Part shown: piece by piece, positions 1-11,362 of the stretch | How the letters are laid out: every line of letters begins with the position of its first letter | How positions within the stretch are numbered: the first letter of the stretch is position 1 | From: Cyanophora paradoxa | Taxonomy: Eukaryota; Glaucocystophyceae; Cyanophorales; Cyanophoraceae | Direction: 5' to 3' | Assembly: GCA_004431415.1 (NCBI GenBank) | Contig: QPMI01000439.1 | Coordinates: forward strand, 310,001 to 374,000 | DNA length: 64,000 nt | Notes under the pieces: model-generated | What the model saw: only the letters and a program-made list of their open reading frames with translations | What the model was told of the DNA's origin: nothing | The model's database searches: none | Made by a program: the position numbers and the translations under genes

Positions 1-479
1 CGGAAGCGCGGAGCAGCGAGCAGCGCCCGCAGGTCGGCATGCTCGGCCCGCAGATGTCCGTCGGGTCGATGGGACCGCCGTCCACCTTGCACACGGGCAG
101 TGCTGCCGGATGGAATGTGAGAAAAGCCGGGCCAGACGTTGGTTTTCTAAGTAACCGCACCTGCGCATCGAATCACAAAGTCCGGGCGGAGCCAGATTGC
201 AGCAGAGGTCAAGAATATGTCCAAGCTGATGCGGTCCCGCTTTTGCGGAGCGCGAGCCTCAGCGTCGCTTCGACTGCCGCCTCGGGACAGTCCTCACGAC
301 AGTCGGAGGAGCGGATCAACCCGCTGAACTCCACAGAAGTGACAGCCGTGCTGCCGCTGACTGTTGAGGTCTTGGGTCGGACTAACACTTCTGTGGCCGC
401 GGTGCTCTGCTGCTGAGAATCCTGGCAAGATGAAGCGAGGGAAACAAGGTCGGCGGCTACAAAGGACCAAGAAACTAGG

Positions 480-1640
480 AAATGACCTGCGGGAAAAGTA
501 TTCACAAACGTATTAATGCTTTTTAAGCTCATAAGACGAACCGGAGGGCGGGACCACGTCTGCTGATGAGAGGGATTTGAGCCTGCAGCGCTCACTGGAG
601 CTAGGCAGTCTGAGGAAGAATCGTAAAATGATGGAGCGCTTGAGCCTGTGATCAATAGTCCAGGTGGATGCATCGGTGCAGGATCCTGTAAGAGGAAGAG
701 AGCAAACGGACTGGGCTGCTCCGTCTGAAATCGGAAAGTAATACCGCGCAACGAACATGCTGCTCAGCGTCTGAAAGTCCGGCAACGAGATCCCCGGATC
801 CCTTTGCAAAGGATCCTCGGAATCATGATCAGATGAACTGTCGGTAGCGCCACCGTCGTCAGCCTCCGTGAAGTACGACATGCCCGTCGAGCCGATCGAA
901 GCGTCGGCTTGGTTGATGTAAAGCGGCTGCCGAGCGTGCAGGACGCCGGCCGTCTCCTTCTGGCTGAACTCGATTCGCATTGCAGACGCTGCAGCTGCAG
1001 CTGGCGCCGGCGCATGCAGATTCGAAATTCCGACGGGATAGGACCCGACGGTCAGATCGACGCTGAAAAGAGAGGAGATCTCGCGCGGCTGGGTGCGGCG
1101 AAGAAGAGGCCAGTCCAACGGTTCGAGGTCTGGAGGAAGGAGGTGCCAGCGGACATCTCCAGGAGCAATCTCGCCGCGTCGATCGGCAGGCCGGACTCGG
1201 ACGCCACCAGAGCTTCGGCCACGTCCCAGTCGATGGTACAGCAGCGGACCAGCAGCTCCGCCTTCCACTTCTCTGACGCCTTCTCCCACAACTGGCGCCG
1301 AGCGAGCGCGCGCCTCTGCTCATCGGTGAGGGCCTCTGCGCAGAATGCGGTGCGGAGCTGGTGAGCGAGGCGTGCAGCCGGCGCGGGAAGGGGTCTACGC
1401 CGACCTTCCGCCCGCTGGGATGCACCCTTGCCCTTCGGGTTCTTCTTCCCGCCGCCGCGGCCGGCGCCTGAGCCCGCGGCCGCGGCCGCATGCGCATGCG
1501 CAGCCGCGGCCGCCGCAGGAGCGGGCCCTGGAGTCGCGGTCGAAGGCTGAGAAGAGGATTGCAATGAAGTCCCCGCTCCAGCGAGTGCAGCGGCGTCGCG
1601 CTTCCTGCGGAGCCGCTCCGCGCCGCCTCCTTCTTGTCGA
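480..1640 (-). CDS. Uncharacterised Ala/Pro-rich protein
   Basis: I do not recognise this protein. On the minus strand an open stretch runs from an apparent acceptor near 1640 (preceded by a GCTGAC branch-like motif) down to about 1050. It begins with an Ala/Pro/His-rich low-complexity part. A more ordinary helical part follows, reading roughly EQRRALARRQLWEKASEKWK and then DWDVAEALVASESGLPIDAA. A second readable piece in another frame covers about 1040 to 720 and includes RIEFSQKETAGVLHARQPLY. A splice or frame change must lie near 1060-1100, where a TTTTCAG acceptor is visible, but I could not find a convincing donor. Neither the true start nor the stop is established. No domain is assigned. 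The coding call rests on composition and length of open frame only, so boundaries are approximate. Confidence 0.3.
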
Positions 1641-2323
1641 CTGCGCAGCGCGGATCGTCAGCGGCGCAAGGCTGAGCGCGCGATACGCTAGATCGACTCC
1701 GCGACGCCTAGGTCATCGATCTAAAGCGGCGTGGACCGCAGCGTTCGAGCCCGCGCTGGCCATGGCGCGCGGCCCGCATGAGCGCTCTCGCGCGGCACAA
1801 AGCGCGGCGGACATCTAGGCCGCTCCGCGAAGCATGCGCGTCTAGAAGCTACAGCAGCGCCCCAGGATCGCAATCCCTGCACGATGTGCGCACCGGCGCC
1901 GCCCGGCATCGCGCAGCTTCCGCCTCCGGTCAGGCACGCACGCCTCCGCTGTGCGACATCGGCTGCCGCCTTCTTCCGCGATGCGCGCTGCCCCGATCTC
2001 GCGCGTTCCCGCCCTCAACGAACGTGCTTTCCGCCGATGACCGCGCCGGTGCGACTGGAGGAGTTGATGCAGGACACGACGACCATCCAGCGCGTGCAAC
2101 ACGCCGCGCTGCCCGCTGCTCGCTGCCGACGGCTCGCTGGCCTGCTTCGATGGCTCGCTCGGGGGCTACGCGATTTCGGGCGGGTACGACTTTTCGCGGC
2201 TCCTCCGCATCGCCCCGCGATCTGGATGCGTTCCGGGTGATCTTCAAACGCTGTAGGATAGCAGCACCGCGGAAGGGGGCGCCCCCAGGAAGAGCTTCGA
2301 TTGCGCCTGGCGGGGCGAGGCGA

Positions 2324-5300
2324 TGACAGCCGATTCGAGCTCCGGTGCGTGGCGGATCGCACCGATCGCCAATTCTGCGGCGTAGCTTCGAGCTGCTCGC
2401 GCGCGCGTCGCCGTCGAGCTGAGCGGTTTCGCAGCGGCGAAGCGGAGGGCGAAGGCGAAAGCACGAAAGAAGCAGCAGCAGTCCGACGAACCGGATGCGG
2501 CGGGACGCGCTGGACCGCCGCCGGCCGGGGCGCCCCAAGCGGATGCCAGGCGGAACGCGCGCGTGCCGAAGCACCGGCGTGCGGGCAAGACAGGTGAGGA
2601 TCGAGGACGCGTGCGATCCGATCGCCTGGCTCCCCGCCGGCTCACTGCGCGTCGCGAGCAGAGCCGGTGGCGCCGACGGGCGTGGCGATGACGCGGCTGC
2701 GGAGCAGTGGCAGCGGATGTCGACCGAAGAGCGGCGGGCATTTGTGGAGAAGGAGTGCCTCCTCGATCTGGGCGACGCCGCCGCGCGAGGTGCGCGGTCC
2801 TAGGCCTCCGCCCCGGCCCCGCTCCGAGCCCGCCCGCTCCGCCTCCCGGCGCCCACGCGCGCCGCAGTGTGCGAGCTGACAAACCTGCGGGACGACTGGA
2901 GCCGCTTCTTCCTCAAGAGCGCGCTCGCCTCGGGCTTCGCGCCCGAGACGCGGCCGACCTGCCCGCACCCGTCCCTCGTTGCTCGCCTGCTCAAGGCGCG
3001 CCTTCGCCGCCGCCGCCTTTGCCGCCCCGCGCGCCGCTCACGCCGCATCATCAGATCCACGTCGTGGGTCGTTCCATCGTCGTTCGGACCCGCCGGCCTC
3101 CACCGCGGCCGCGGCCGCGGCCGCCGCCGCCGCCGCCGCCGCGGGCCGCGCTCCCGAGTACCACACTGAGGACGTCTACATAAGCACCGACTTCGAGGCG
3201 CGAATCCAAGCGCCCGGCGCCGCTTCCGCGCATTCCGATACCCCCCGCAGGTCGAGCCCCCCGCCGAGGACGCGCACGAGTTCAGCCCGGGGTACCACAT
3301 CGAGCTCGAGGCGCGCCCGCTCCTTCCGCCGGCGACGCGTACCCCTCCGTGACGTCACGCCGCCGCAGGCGGAAGAGAGCGGGTCGGAGGGGACGGAGGG
3401 CGGGGACGGGGAGGACGGGGCGGGACCCTCGTCGGTTCTCATGGCCGGATCCTGTGTCTACTTCCTATCAAAGAACAAGGCAAGTACGCTTAACTGTGTG
3501 AGGAACGCTAGAAGAACCAGAACCCCCGCCCGGCCCTTCTGCTTCTGCTGCGCCCCTTCCGCCTCGCAGCGGCTGATTTGCCGTACCCCCACCCGCCAGG
3601 ACCCTGTCCTGAACCTCAACACCGCCGGCCGAGCGGACGACGGGCGCGCAAGTACCCCCTCATCGCCCCCCCTCCCCCTTCTGAGCGATTCGGGGGGTAC
3701 AGGGTCGAGGCCTTCTCGCTTCGCTTCACGGTATCCCCCCACATGGACGCGTGCGGGGCCTGGCTCCCCTTTCAGGACATGCCCCCCGGCGGCCGCGTCT
3801 TCCTCACCTGGTTCGCCCGATCCGATCCGCTCAGATCAGATCAAATCGGATCCGATCCGATCTGAGCCGTCCCGCAGGAACTTCACGGACCGGGAGGTGG
3901 TGGCCGTGATGGAGGGCAAGTCCGGGCGCGTCGTGGCGGGCCCCAAGGCGAGCTGTACCCCCCCTTCCCCCTCCCCCTCCGCCCCTCTGTCCCTTTCTTC
4001 TTCTTCGGCTCCTCACTCGCTGCCGCTGCTTCGCCTCCAGGTGGCGTCGGCGGACCGCTCCGAGGGTGTCATCGACTGCGTGGGGCTCGGCGACAAGCCC
4101 GACCAGGCGCGTGTACCCCCCCCGCTCCCCCCCCCCCCCCCGACCCGGCCCCCCCGGTGCCCGGGCCTAGACCGTTAGCTAGCTAGCTACGGCCCGTGCC
4201 GTCCAGCCTTGCTAGCGCTCCGCACCCGCCCGCCCCTAGCCGCGGTCGCTTGCACGACTAGCCGCGCCCGGTGCCATTTGCGGCGGCTCCCCCACTGCTG
4301 CGGGGTCGGCCCAGAGCGCGCCTCACCCGCCCTACGACCCCTGTAGACGTTAGCGCCCGCTTCCGCCCGCGCCGGCCTAGCCAAGAGCGATCCCCGCACC
4401 CGCCCGCCCGCCCCTGACCCCCGCCCGCCGCCTGCCCCTAGCTCCCGCCTCCTGGACGCCCGCCCGCCCGCCCCCGCCGGCTCCTTCAACTAGCCCGCCC
4501 CTGACTCTTCTTTCACAGAGCGAGGACGTGCTGATCCACTGCGAGCTGGAGCGCCGCGGCGACGTCATCTCCTGCGACAAGATGGAGGTGCGCCAAGCTG
4601 TGCGGGGCCGGCCGAGAGCGCGCGCGCGCGTGAGAGAGAGGCATCTTAAAAGGCACGCCGTATTAGAGTGACAAGATGGAGGTGCGCCCGGGCGTACGGG
4701 CAGCGGGGGCCGGCCGAGAGGCGCCAGCCATCTTAGATACACAGGAAGAAGAAGAAGAGACGTAGTTCGAGATCGCTTCAGCTCCCTCAGGCTCAAGAAC
4801 GCCCAAGAACGCCTCAGCTCAAGATTAGCAGAGAGAAGTAGGCGCAGCTACTGCTAGCTTAGATATGCTACTGCTTAGCTCAGAGCTAAAACGAGGGAGA
4901 AGAGGCTAAGCTTACATTAAGGATGTGCACCTTCGGATCCTTACCTCACGGCGCCTCAGGTCATGGTGCGGGCGGACTGGCTGCTGGCGCAGTGGGGCCT
5001 GCCGCTGGCGCCGCCCCCCGGGCCCCGGCCCTGCCGCCACCCGGCCGCCGCCGCCGCCGGCCGCCAGGCCTGCGGCCTCTGCACCCACTTCGCATTCGGG
5101 GCACCCCAGGTACGCCCTTCTAAGATTAACGCAGCCCGTCTATCTTCCATCTACCTATCTAACTATCTAACGACCATACCATCAAACTATCTCGGGCGCC
5201 TGCCTGCCCGCCTTCCGCTCTTCTTCTATCTTCTTCTATCTATCGCTTCCTGCGCCCCTCGGGCGCCTGACCCCCGCCTCCGCCCCCGCAGGGCCGGGCG

Positions 5301-6262
5301 GCGGTGGCGCTGCGGTACGCGGGGCCCGGGGAGCGGCGGATCGGGCTGGAGGCGGCGACGCCCGAGGCGCTGGGCGAGTGCTTCGGGGCCCTCGCCGAGG
5401 CCCTCCCCGAGGAGGGGCCCCTCGTGCGCCCCGCCCCGCCCCGCACCGCCCGCTCCCGCCCGCCCCGCCCCGCCCGAAAGCTTCGAAAAGGATCCCCTAA
5501 TGGAGCTTCTAGACGGGACCCTTTTGGCCCCGCCCCGCCCCGCCCCGCCCTGCCCCGCCCGCCCGCCTCCGACCCGCCCCGATCCAAGCTTTTTCTACAA
5601 CGGATGCCTCAAGAAGGGGGCGGAGCTATTTAATAGGACGGCTCTCTCGCGCGACCTGCTCGGACTAAGACTTAGCTAAGACTAAGGCTTAGATCAAGCT
5701 TGGGGAGCCGCGCCGCGCCCCCCGCCTCCTCCTGACGCCCCGCCCCTCCCTCGCCCCGCCCACCGCAGCTGCGGGAGGAGCTGGTGGGGTACCTGAAGGC
5801 GCTGGCGGCGGAGGGCGTGCCGCCCCGCGTCGAGCACGACGGGGAGCGGGGGGAGACGCTCCAGGCCGAGTTCCTCAAAGAATCCCAGCAGGCGAGTGGC
5901 AGACCGGCGCCCCCCCTCTAGCTGGCCCCAGGGCCTTCTAGCCGCTAGGACCGCTAGGACCCGAACTTTCTATGGAGCTATGAAGTCTAGCTTCCCTCAA
6001 AGAGGCCCCGGCCCTCTTCTAGCGAGCCCCTCTCTCTAGGCTTCTGGCCTCCTAGCGTTCCTTCTAGGCTTCTGGCCGAGTCCGTTTTAGCCGGGCCTCG
6101 CTGGTTCCTCGAGGAGTCCCAGCAGGCGAGCCTCTCTCTAGCCTTCCATGGCCCCCTTCTGGCCCCTCCACGCTTCTATCCCTAGCTTCCCTTCAAACCC
6201 GCTCTTTCTAGCCTAGCGAGCCGATTTCGTCAAGGAGTCCCAGCAGGCGAGCCCTCCCCTGC
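2324..6262 (+). CDS. Uncharacterised multi-exon protein
   Basis: I see a series of plausible plus-strand exons but no known family. Readable pieces include TEERRAFVEKECLLDLGD (about 2720-2785), LRDDWSRFFLKSALASGF (2884-2940), EYHTEDVYISTDFEARI (3160-3210), FTDREVVAVMEGKSGRV (3881-3935), SADRSEGVIDCVGLGDK (4046-4100), DVLIHCELERRGDVIS (4525-4575), VRADWLLAQWGL (4963-5000), an alanine-rich stretch near 5290-5430, and LREELVGYLKALAAEG (5769-5820) running to FLKESQQ at 5890. Introns start with GT followed by C-rich sequence and end in CAG. The last visible donor is CAG|GCGAGT at 5890. Its exon edge recurs twice downstream at 6105-6130 and 6226-6251, and another exon edge (4570-4592) recurs at 4669-4690. 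The start near 2324 and the 3' end are guesses. It could be two genes. Confidence 0.4.
5871..6251 (+). repeat. Exon-edge echo, three copies
   Basis: The last 19 coding bases of an exon plus its GC-type donor (CAG|GCGAG) occur at 5871-5896. They recur with a few substitutions at 6105-6130 and 6226-6251. All three copies encode FLKESQQ-like or FLEESQQ-like peptide and keep CAG|GCGAG intact. The DNA between them is C/T-rich with many CTAG motifs and holds no recognisable exon. Confidence 0.75.
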
Positions 6263-6301
6263 CCCGGAGCTAGCTCCTTCCAGCCTCTCCAGCTCCTAGC
6301 C

Positions 6302-6475
6302 CTAGCTTCTAGCTCCACGCGTCTCTTCTAGCTTCCTCCAGCCTCTAGCCCCTAGCGGGCGAGCGGTCGCCGCCGGAGTCATGGGGCCGATCTTCGACTT
6401 CAGCCACTCACAGCCATCGCGATGGTAGCGCGCTCCGGTCTTCGTGGCGAAAACGACGTAAGCTGAGGCGTCCAT
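6302..6475 (-). pseudogene. Truncated paralogue of the zinc-motif protein
   Basis: This is the minus-strand arm of the palindrome. It starts at an ATG (6475) equivalent to the second ATG of the gene at 7167 and encodes about 57 residues. It keeps the first half of the shared motif (TKTGARYHRDGCEWL) up to PMTPA. It then diverges and stops without the PC-x2-C half that supplies the remaining putative zinc ligands, and without the second repeat. I infer a decayed or partial copy. It could still be a short expressed peptide, because the promoter-side sequence is almost identical to that of the intact gene. Confidence 0.5.
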
Positions 6476-7293
6476 TGTTGTAGTTGAAGTTGAAGAAGCT
6501 GAAGCTGAAACTGCTGAAGGGCAGCGCCACGATGGTGAACGCTGCTGATGAGGACTGAGGCTGCGCGAGGCGGAGGCCGCGCTCTTAAGGCGGCTGCTGG
6601 TATAATTGCTGCATATCATGCATTGATTCCGCGCGCGAGCAGCGTGGCGACGATTCGCGCTCGGCGCGCTGCGCGGTGCGCGCGGCGCGGGCTGACAGCA
6701 GTCATGACGAAATGCCCTCGGTGGGATCCGAACACCAGTCCAGCGCCGTGAGCCAGCGCGCGCCCTCTAGATCTCAGCGCGCGTACGCGTTGGATCGGTT
6801 CAGCGCATCGCGGAAGTTCGTTTATAATATAATTACCGCATTTCTGCACGCGCGCTCGCCGAGCTCGAGTCGATCGCTACTCGGCGGCTGCGCTATTTAC
6901 GAGTGTTCGGATCCCTCCGAGGGCATTTCGTCATGACTGCTGTCAGCCCGGCCCGCGCCGCGCGCTCCGCGCAGCGCGCCGAGCGCGAATCGTCGCCACG
7001 CTGCTCGCGCGCGGAATCAATGCATGATATGCAGCAATTATACCAGCAGCCGCCTTAAGAGCGCGGCCTCCGCCTCGCGCAGCCTCAGTTCTGATTAGCA
7101 GCGTGCACCAACGTGGCGCTGCTCTTCAGCACTTTCGCATCAGCTTCTTCAACATCAACAACAACAATGGACGCCTCAACAACAACAATGGACGCCTCAG
7201 CTTACGTCTTTTTCGCCACAAAGTCGGGCAAGCGCTACCATATCGGTAGCTGCGACGCGCTGAAGTCAAAGAGCGATCCCATGACTCCGGCGG
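6371..7293. repeat. Large imperfect palindrome
   Basis: The arms are 6371-6735 and 6903-7293, inverted relative to each other, with a spacer of about 167 bp. The inner parts, which would be upstream promoter sequence for both genes, are nearly identical (for example TGCATGATATGCAGCAATTA at 7020-7039 and its complement near 6609-6628). The outer coding parts have drifted further. The right arm carries an extra 21-bp duplication around the start codon. The two small genes point outward from the centre. Confidence 0.85.
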
Positions 7294-8064
7294 AGGCGGA
7301 GTCCGGCCATTTCAAGGGAAAACGCCTCACGCCCTGCAAGATTTGCATCAACAACGCGTGGCTGGTGCGCATAGACCGAGCACTCAGCACGCGCCCGGCG
7401 CTCATTTCGATTCCGTTGCGCAGATCAAGGCCAAAGCGGCCAGGAACACGTTCGTGCCTGTCCCGCTCACTGGAAACGTCAAGCAGCAGCTGTATCCGAC
7501 CAAGACTGGCCAGAAGTACCATCACAAGACATGCCCGTGGCTCGGGGCCACCGGCCTGGTACTCGGGCCTCGCGGCATGGATGACCTTGAGTCCCGCGGC
7601 TACCAGCCCTGCGCCGTCTGCCTCAAGCCCGAGGCCGGTTACGAGTCCCGCAACGTCGTGCGCTCCTTTCTCCATCTAGTTTCGCTTGCGCTAGGCTAAT
7701 CGCGAGCCCTGTCGCAGAAGGTGAACGAGGCGCTCCGCATCACGAGGGCGACCGCGGTAGGGGGCGCCTCTGCCGCCGGGCCTGCGCAGGTGCCCCGCGT
7801 TCTTGTCGCTTTCCCGACAGCAGCGTTGCTCAACGGCTCGTCCTGCAGGGGGATGCAGGCACGAGCGGCGCCGGCTCGTCCAGCGGGGACCGCCGGGAGG
7901 CCATGCGCCGCGCCCAGCTCGAGCTCGAAGAGATGGAGGCCGGCGTCGCGCGCAAGAAGGCCGAGATCCAGCGCCTCTCCGCGGTGCGCTGCCCTGCGCC
8001 CCACGCCCCGATTTCTCCGTGGCACGACACTGACAGTCGCACTCGAGCGCAGCCCGAGCTCTGA
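7167..8064 (+). CDS. Small protein with two YH-x3-C...PC-x2-C repeats
   Basis: Five exons (7167-7364, 7424-7654, 7718-7789, 7849-7983, 8053-8064) join in phase to 215 residues. The protein carries two copies of a short motif. The first is KSGKRYHIGSCDALK (about residues 20-34) followed by LTPCKIC. The second is KTGQKYHHKTCPWL followed by GYQPCAVC. The pattern Y-H-x3-C-x2-L then P-C-x2-C offers one His and three Cys, as in small Ada-like or nuclease-associated zinc-binding modules, so zinc binding is inferred. A Gly/Ser linker and a charged coiled-coil-like tail (REAMRRAQLELEEMEAG) follow. Two in-frame ATGs (7167, 7188) sit in a 21-bp tandem duplication; the second matches the start of the minus-strand copy. 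The function is unknown. Confidence 0.7.
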
Positions 8065-9280
8065 AAGCTGAAAGCGGGGAGACGTGACAAGCGCTAGGGG
8101 CTCCAAGCTTCGGAGGAATCTGCCGCGCGCCCAGCGGCCTCGGACTAGTACTACTAGGCTGTTGCCTGGTAAACCTCTAGTTCAGCCACATGCATTCACG
8201 TTGAGCTCGCTCGCGAGCGCAATGTGTTGAAGCTCAGTCCCCTGCAGCTGCTGTGTTCGAATTCCTGAAATCAATATTCAAAGAGCGCTTGTACCGTAGC
8301 AGTCATTTGCATGCGCGGGGCTCGAGGCCGCAGCAGCATGATAAGCTCTTGCCTAGTACTTAAATTGATTTCATCAAAACTAGAGGGCCCCGCGGCCGCC
8401 CACCCCCGCCGCTGCAACTGGCGTCGGCGTCCACAGCAAAGTCGCCACTGGTGTGAATGGAGCCGAGGAGGAGCCGAGGGAGCCTCAGAGGGGCCACGCT
8501 GGGGAAGGGATCACAGAAGCCGCGCCGCTGAGGCGGGACTCGGGAGCCGCGGGGGGGAGGGAAAGAGCTCCACCTCCAAGCGCGCAGGCGGGGGGCGGCG
8601 GGGCGGTCGGAGGACCGCGGCCGGGCCGGAGTGGCGGGGAGGGAAGGTTGGGAAGGACTCCGGGAGCGGGGGGAGCGGGGGGAGGGGGAGGGGGTGGGGT
8701 GGGGTGTGGGTGGGGGGTGGGGGGATGGGGGGGGGGGGGGATGGGGGGTGGGGGGGAGGGGGAGGGAGCCCCGGGACGCCCGGCCCCTCGGACCCCCGGC
8801 CCCGCAGCAGTTCATCCCCCCGGCTGCCCCGGGGCGCCGCGGCGGGGCGGGGCGGGCGGGCGGGCCCCCGGCCCCGGCGCCCGCTGCGGCGCCCGCACCT
8901 CTCAGCCTGCCCCGGACCCGCGGGCCCCCGACCCGGCCCCGGCCCCGGCCCCGGCCCCGGCCTCGGCGAGGAGCTCCCGCAGCTGGTCCTCGAGGCGGCA
9001 GCTCGCGCGGACCGCCCAGCGCCTCCGCCGCTCCCACTCCGGGAGGGCCTCCAGCTGCCGGGGCCGGCGATTAAGGGATGCATATATATAATAAAGATGG
9101 CGACGCAGGCATTAGGCGAGAGAGCGGTGGGCTAGGCCCTCAAGTTAAGCTCGCGGTCTTTTCGAGTTCAGACACTCTTGAAGTGATTTAGACGCAGACA
9201 TTCGGTGGGAGAGACTCTGAGAGAGAGCCGACTTGTGCCACAAGCAAGGCTCACACTAGGCCCAAGCCCGGCCGCCCCCT
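8065..9280. other. Intergenic, G/C-tract-rich
   Basis: No gene was recognised. About 8650-8765 is nearly pure G with scattered A/T. About 8770-9060 is CCGG-rich and open in several frames only because stop codons are rare in such composition. Confidence 0.5.
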
Positions 9281-11362
9281 CTAAGCTCGAATTCGCTCTA
9301 GGCTCGCTAGGCTCAGCGGATCCGGACCTTGGCGATGCTGTGGCGGGTCAAGGCGAGCCGCCGGGCGAGGGAGTGGCGCCGGCTCTCCGCCCCCTCTTCT
9401 TCTTCCACCAGGTGCACCTGCCGCGGGGCGGGGCGCGCGGCTTGAGCTTAAGCTTTAAGCTTCGACTGCAGCTCCGCTTTGGCTAGCCGGCAAGCCGGAG
9501 CACGCGCGAGGCGAGCTCAAGCTCAAGCTGACTCTTAGCTCAGCGCCGAGAGAGGCGGGGCGGCTTGGGGCGGCTAGGGCTCCTAATCTATCCAGCTGCG
9601 CCCGGTCCGCCTCTAAAACCCAATCTATATTTAGCGCCAGTTCGAAATTACATCCTGCGCCCGGCACGGCCCGGGCTCGGGAGCGTACCTCGACGGCTTG
9701 AAGGAGACTCGGGGCGGCCGCCAGCGCGCTCAAAGCTGCGCCCTCCTTCGATGGGGAGGCGAAGGGGGCGGGGGCGGTGTCGGATACGGCGTACCCCCCT
9801 GGAACGGCTCGTCGCCCAGCCAGCCGTCCCCGGCCGCCGGCCAGCAGAAATGGACCCGTGCCCCCTCTGGAAGGTGGGCTTCGAGCACTTCGACGAGCGC
9901 GCCTGGTGCACCCGCCTCAGGGTGGGGGCGGGGGGCGAGGGGCAGGGGGGTACGCGCTCACCCGGGGCCAGCCCTGGGTAAGTGCACTCGTCGTCAAAGA
10001 GAATTTCGGCCTCAGGCGTGCCACCGAGCGCCTCTGCGGCGGGGTACGCTGATCGCAAGCGAGCAGGCGCGAAGGGGTGGGGGGTCGGGAAGGGAGGGGG
10101 TACGCGGACCGAGGAGCTGGCGCAGGAGGCCGGCTTGCACGGCGCAGCGGCGGAGTTCTACCCTGGGGAAGGGGGGGGGGGGGGGGGGGGTAAAGATCCG
10201 CAGTTCGAGTACCACGGGGGGTACAGGATCCGCACTTCTGGAGGCCGGGGGCGAGGGGGGCGGGGAGGGCGGGGGGGAGGGTACAGGAGTCAAGTGCGAG
10301 GAGGGGCGGCTCCTCGTGGGGGTACGGGTCCGCCGCGAACTCGCCGGGCCGCACGACGGCGGCAAGGGCGGCGGCGGCAGGGGGGGAAGAGAGGTCGAGG
10401 AGGGCGAGCCTGAGGCTCCGAACGCGGACGCCGGCGGCGGCGAGGGCCAAAACGTCGGAGGGGGAGGCGGGTGAGGCCTCCAAGTCCAGGCTCAGGACGT
10501 GTGTAAGGGACGGAAGTGCCCGCAGCATCGCCGGGACGCGGGGGCCGAGCGGGGCCGCCCCCAGGCGGCGCAGCGTAGGGTGGCGGAACCCCTGCGGCGC
10601 GGTGCGGTGCCGCGTCAGCCGCTGAATAACGTACCCGGGCGGCGCGCGCGCGCGGCGCGGCGCGCGCGCTCGCCTCTTTCTCGTTCCCGAACTTGAAATC
10701 GTAGCCCTCCTCCGGGTTGATGAAGAGATCGTAGAGCGCGGGCGCACACTCGTGGAGCCGCAGCCGCCGCAGGGGCGCCGCCGCGTCGACGTCCCCTCGG
10801 CCCGCGAACGTTAACGTCAACGGCACCTCGAGGCGCAGCTCCCGCAGCGAGCGCGGCAGCGCCTCTCTGACCGCCGCGAGCGGCCACTGCGGCCACCGGT
10901 ACCGCGGCTCGCGCGGCTCTACGGAAGATTCCCGAGCCCGAGCAGCGCCGACGAGCAGGCGAAGCTTAAGGCGAGTCACGCCGCCCGAGAGGCGGCTGCG
11001 GAGCGCTGCCAACGCCCGCGCGTTCGCCTCCGCCGCCTCCGAGCACCCGTCGACGTCGCCCTCGTCCTCCAATCTGGCGGGCGCGGGCGCGTTCGAATTC
11101 AGGAAGCTGGACCGCGCGCAGGCTCCTCATGATCAAGTAGCGCGGACCCGATTTCGAGGCGGAGCGACGGAGAGCTGTGATCGAGCGCGCAGGAGCGCCA
11201 GCGGCGGCACGCTCGGCTCGCCCGCGCCCGGTCGGGCACCTCGAGGAGCGCGAAGACCGCCGCGAGAAGCTCGCGCGGCAGCGACGCTACCGGCGCGCCG
11301 TCCTCGCCGGGGCCTGCAGCTAGCGCCACCGGCGATGGATCGGCCGCGGCCGACGAGCTCAT
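9281..11362 (-). CDS. F-box / leucine-rich protein
   Basis: A minus-strand gene with ATG at 11362. An F-box is visible near residues 25-65 (VASLPRELLAAVFALLEVPD, then RASRACRRWRS). After an intron (acceptor near 11073) comes a long leucine-rich region with repeats such as LPRSLRELRLEVPLTL, PLRRLRLHECAPALYDLF, LPSLTHVLSLDLEA and VRVRSLRLALLDLS. F-box/LRR proteins are typically substrate adaptors of SCF ubiquitin ligases. The downstream exons (LLRQLL, ALVEVLEAHLPEGARVHF, LSALAAAPSLLQAVE) are shorter and less certain, and the stop at 9281 is provisional. The donor at the first intron is GTCCGC. The next minus-strand gene upstream is the lipase-like gene ending at 11743. Confidence 0.6.

Noticed and set aside
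8650-8765. Long G tract as a telomere, CRISPR or designed repeat
   Set aside because: No telomeric unit or spacer-repeat pattern. Similar G or C tracts occur in many introns here and look like composition drift. G-quadruplex potential is possible but unremarkable in this genome.
9850-9924. Plus-strand reading MDPCPLWKVGFEHFDERAW as an exon
   Set aside because: The opposite strand reads as a leucine-rich exon (LVEVLEAHLPEGARVHF) in line with the F-box gene's other exons, and no plus-strand neighbours join to it.
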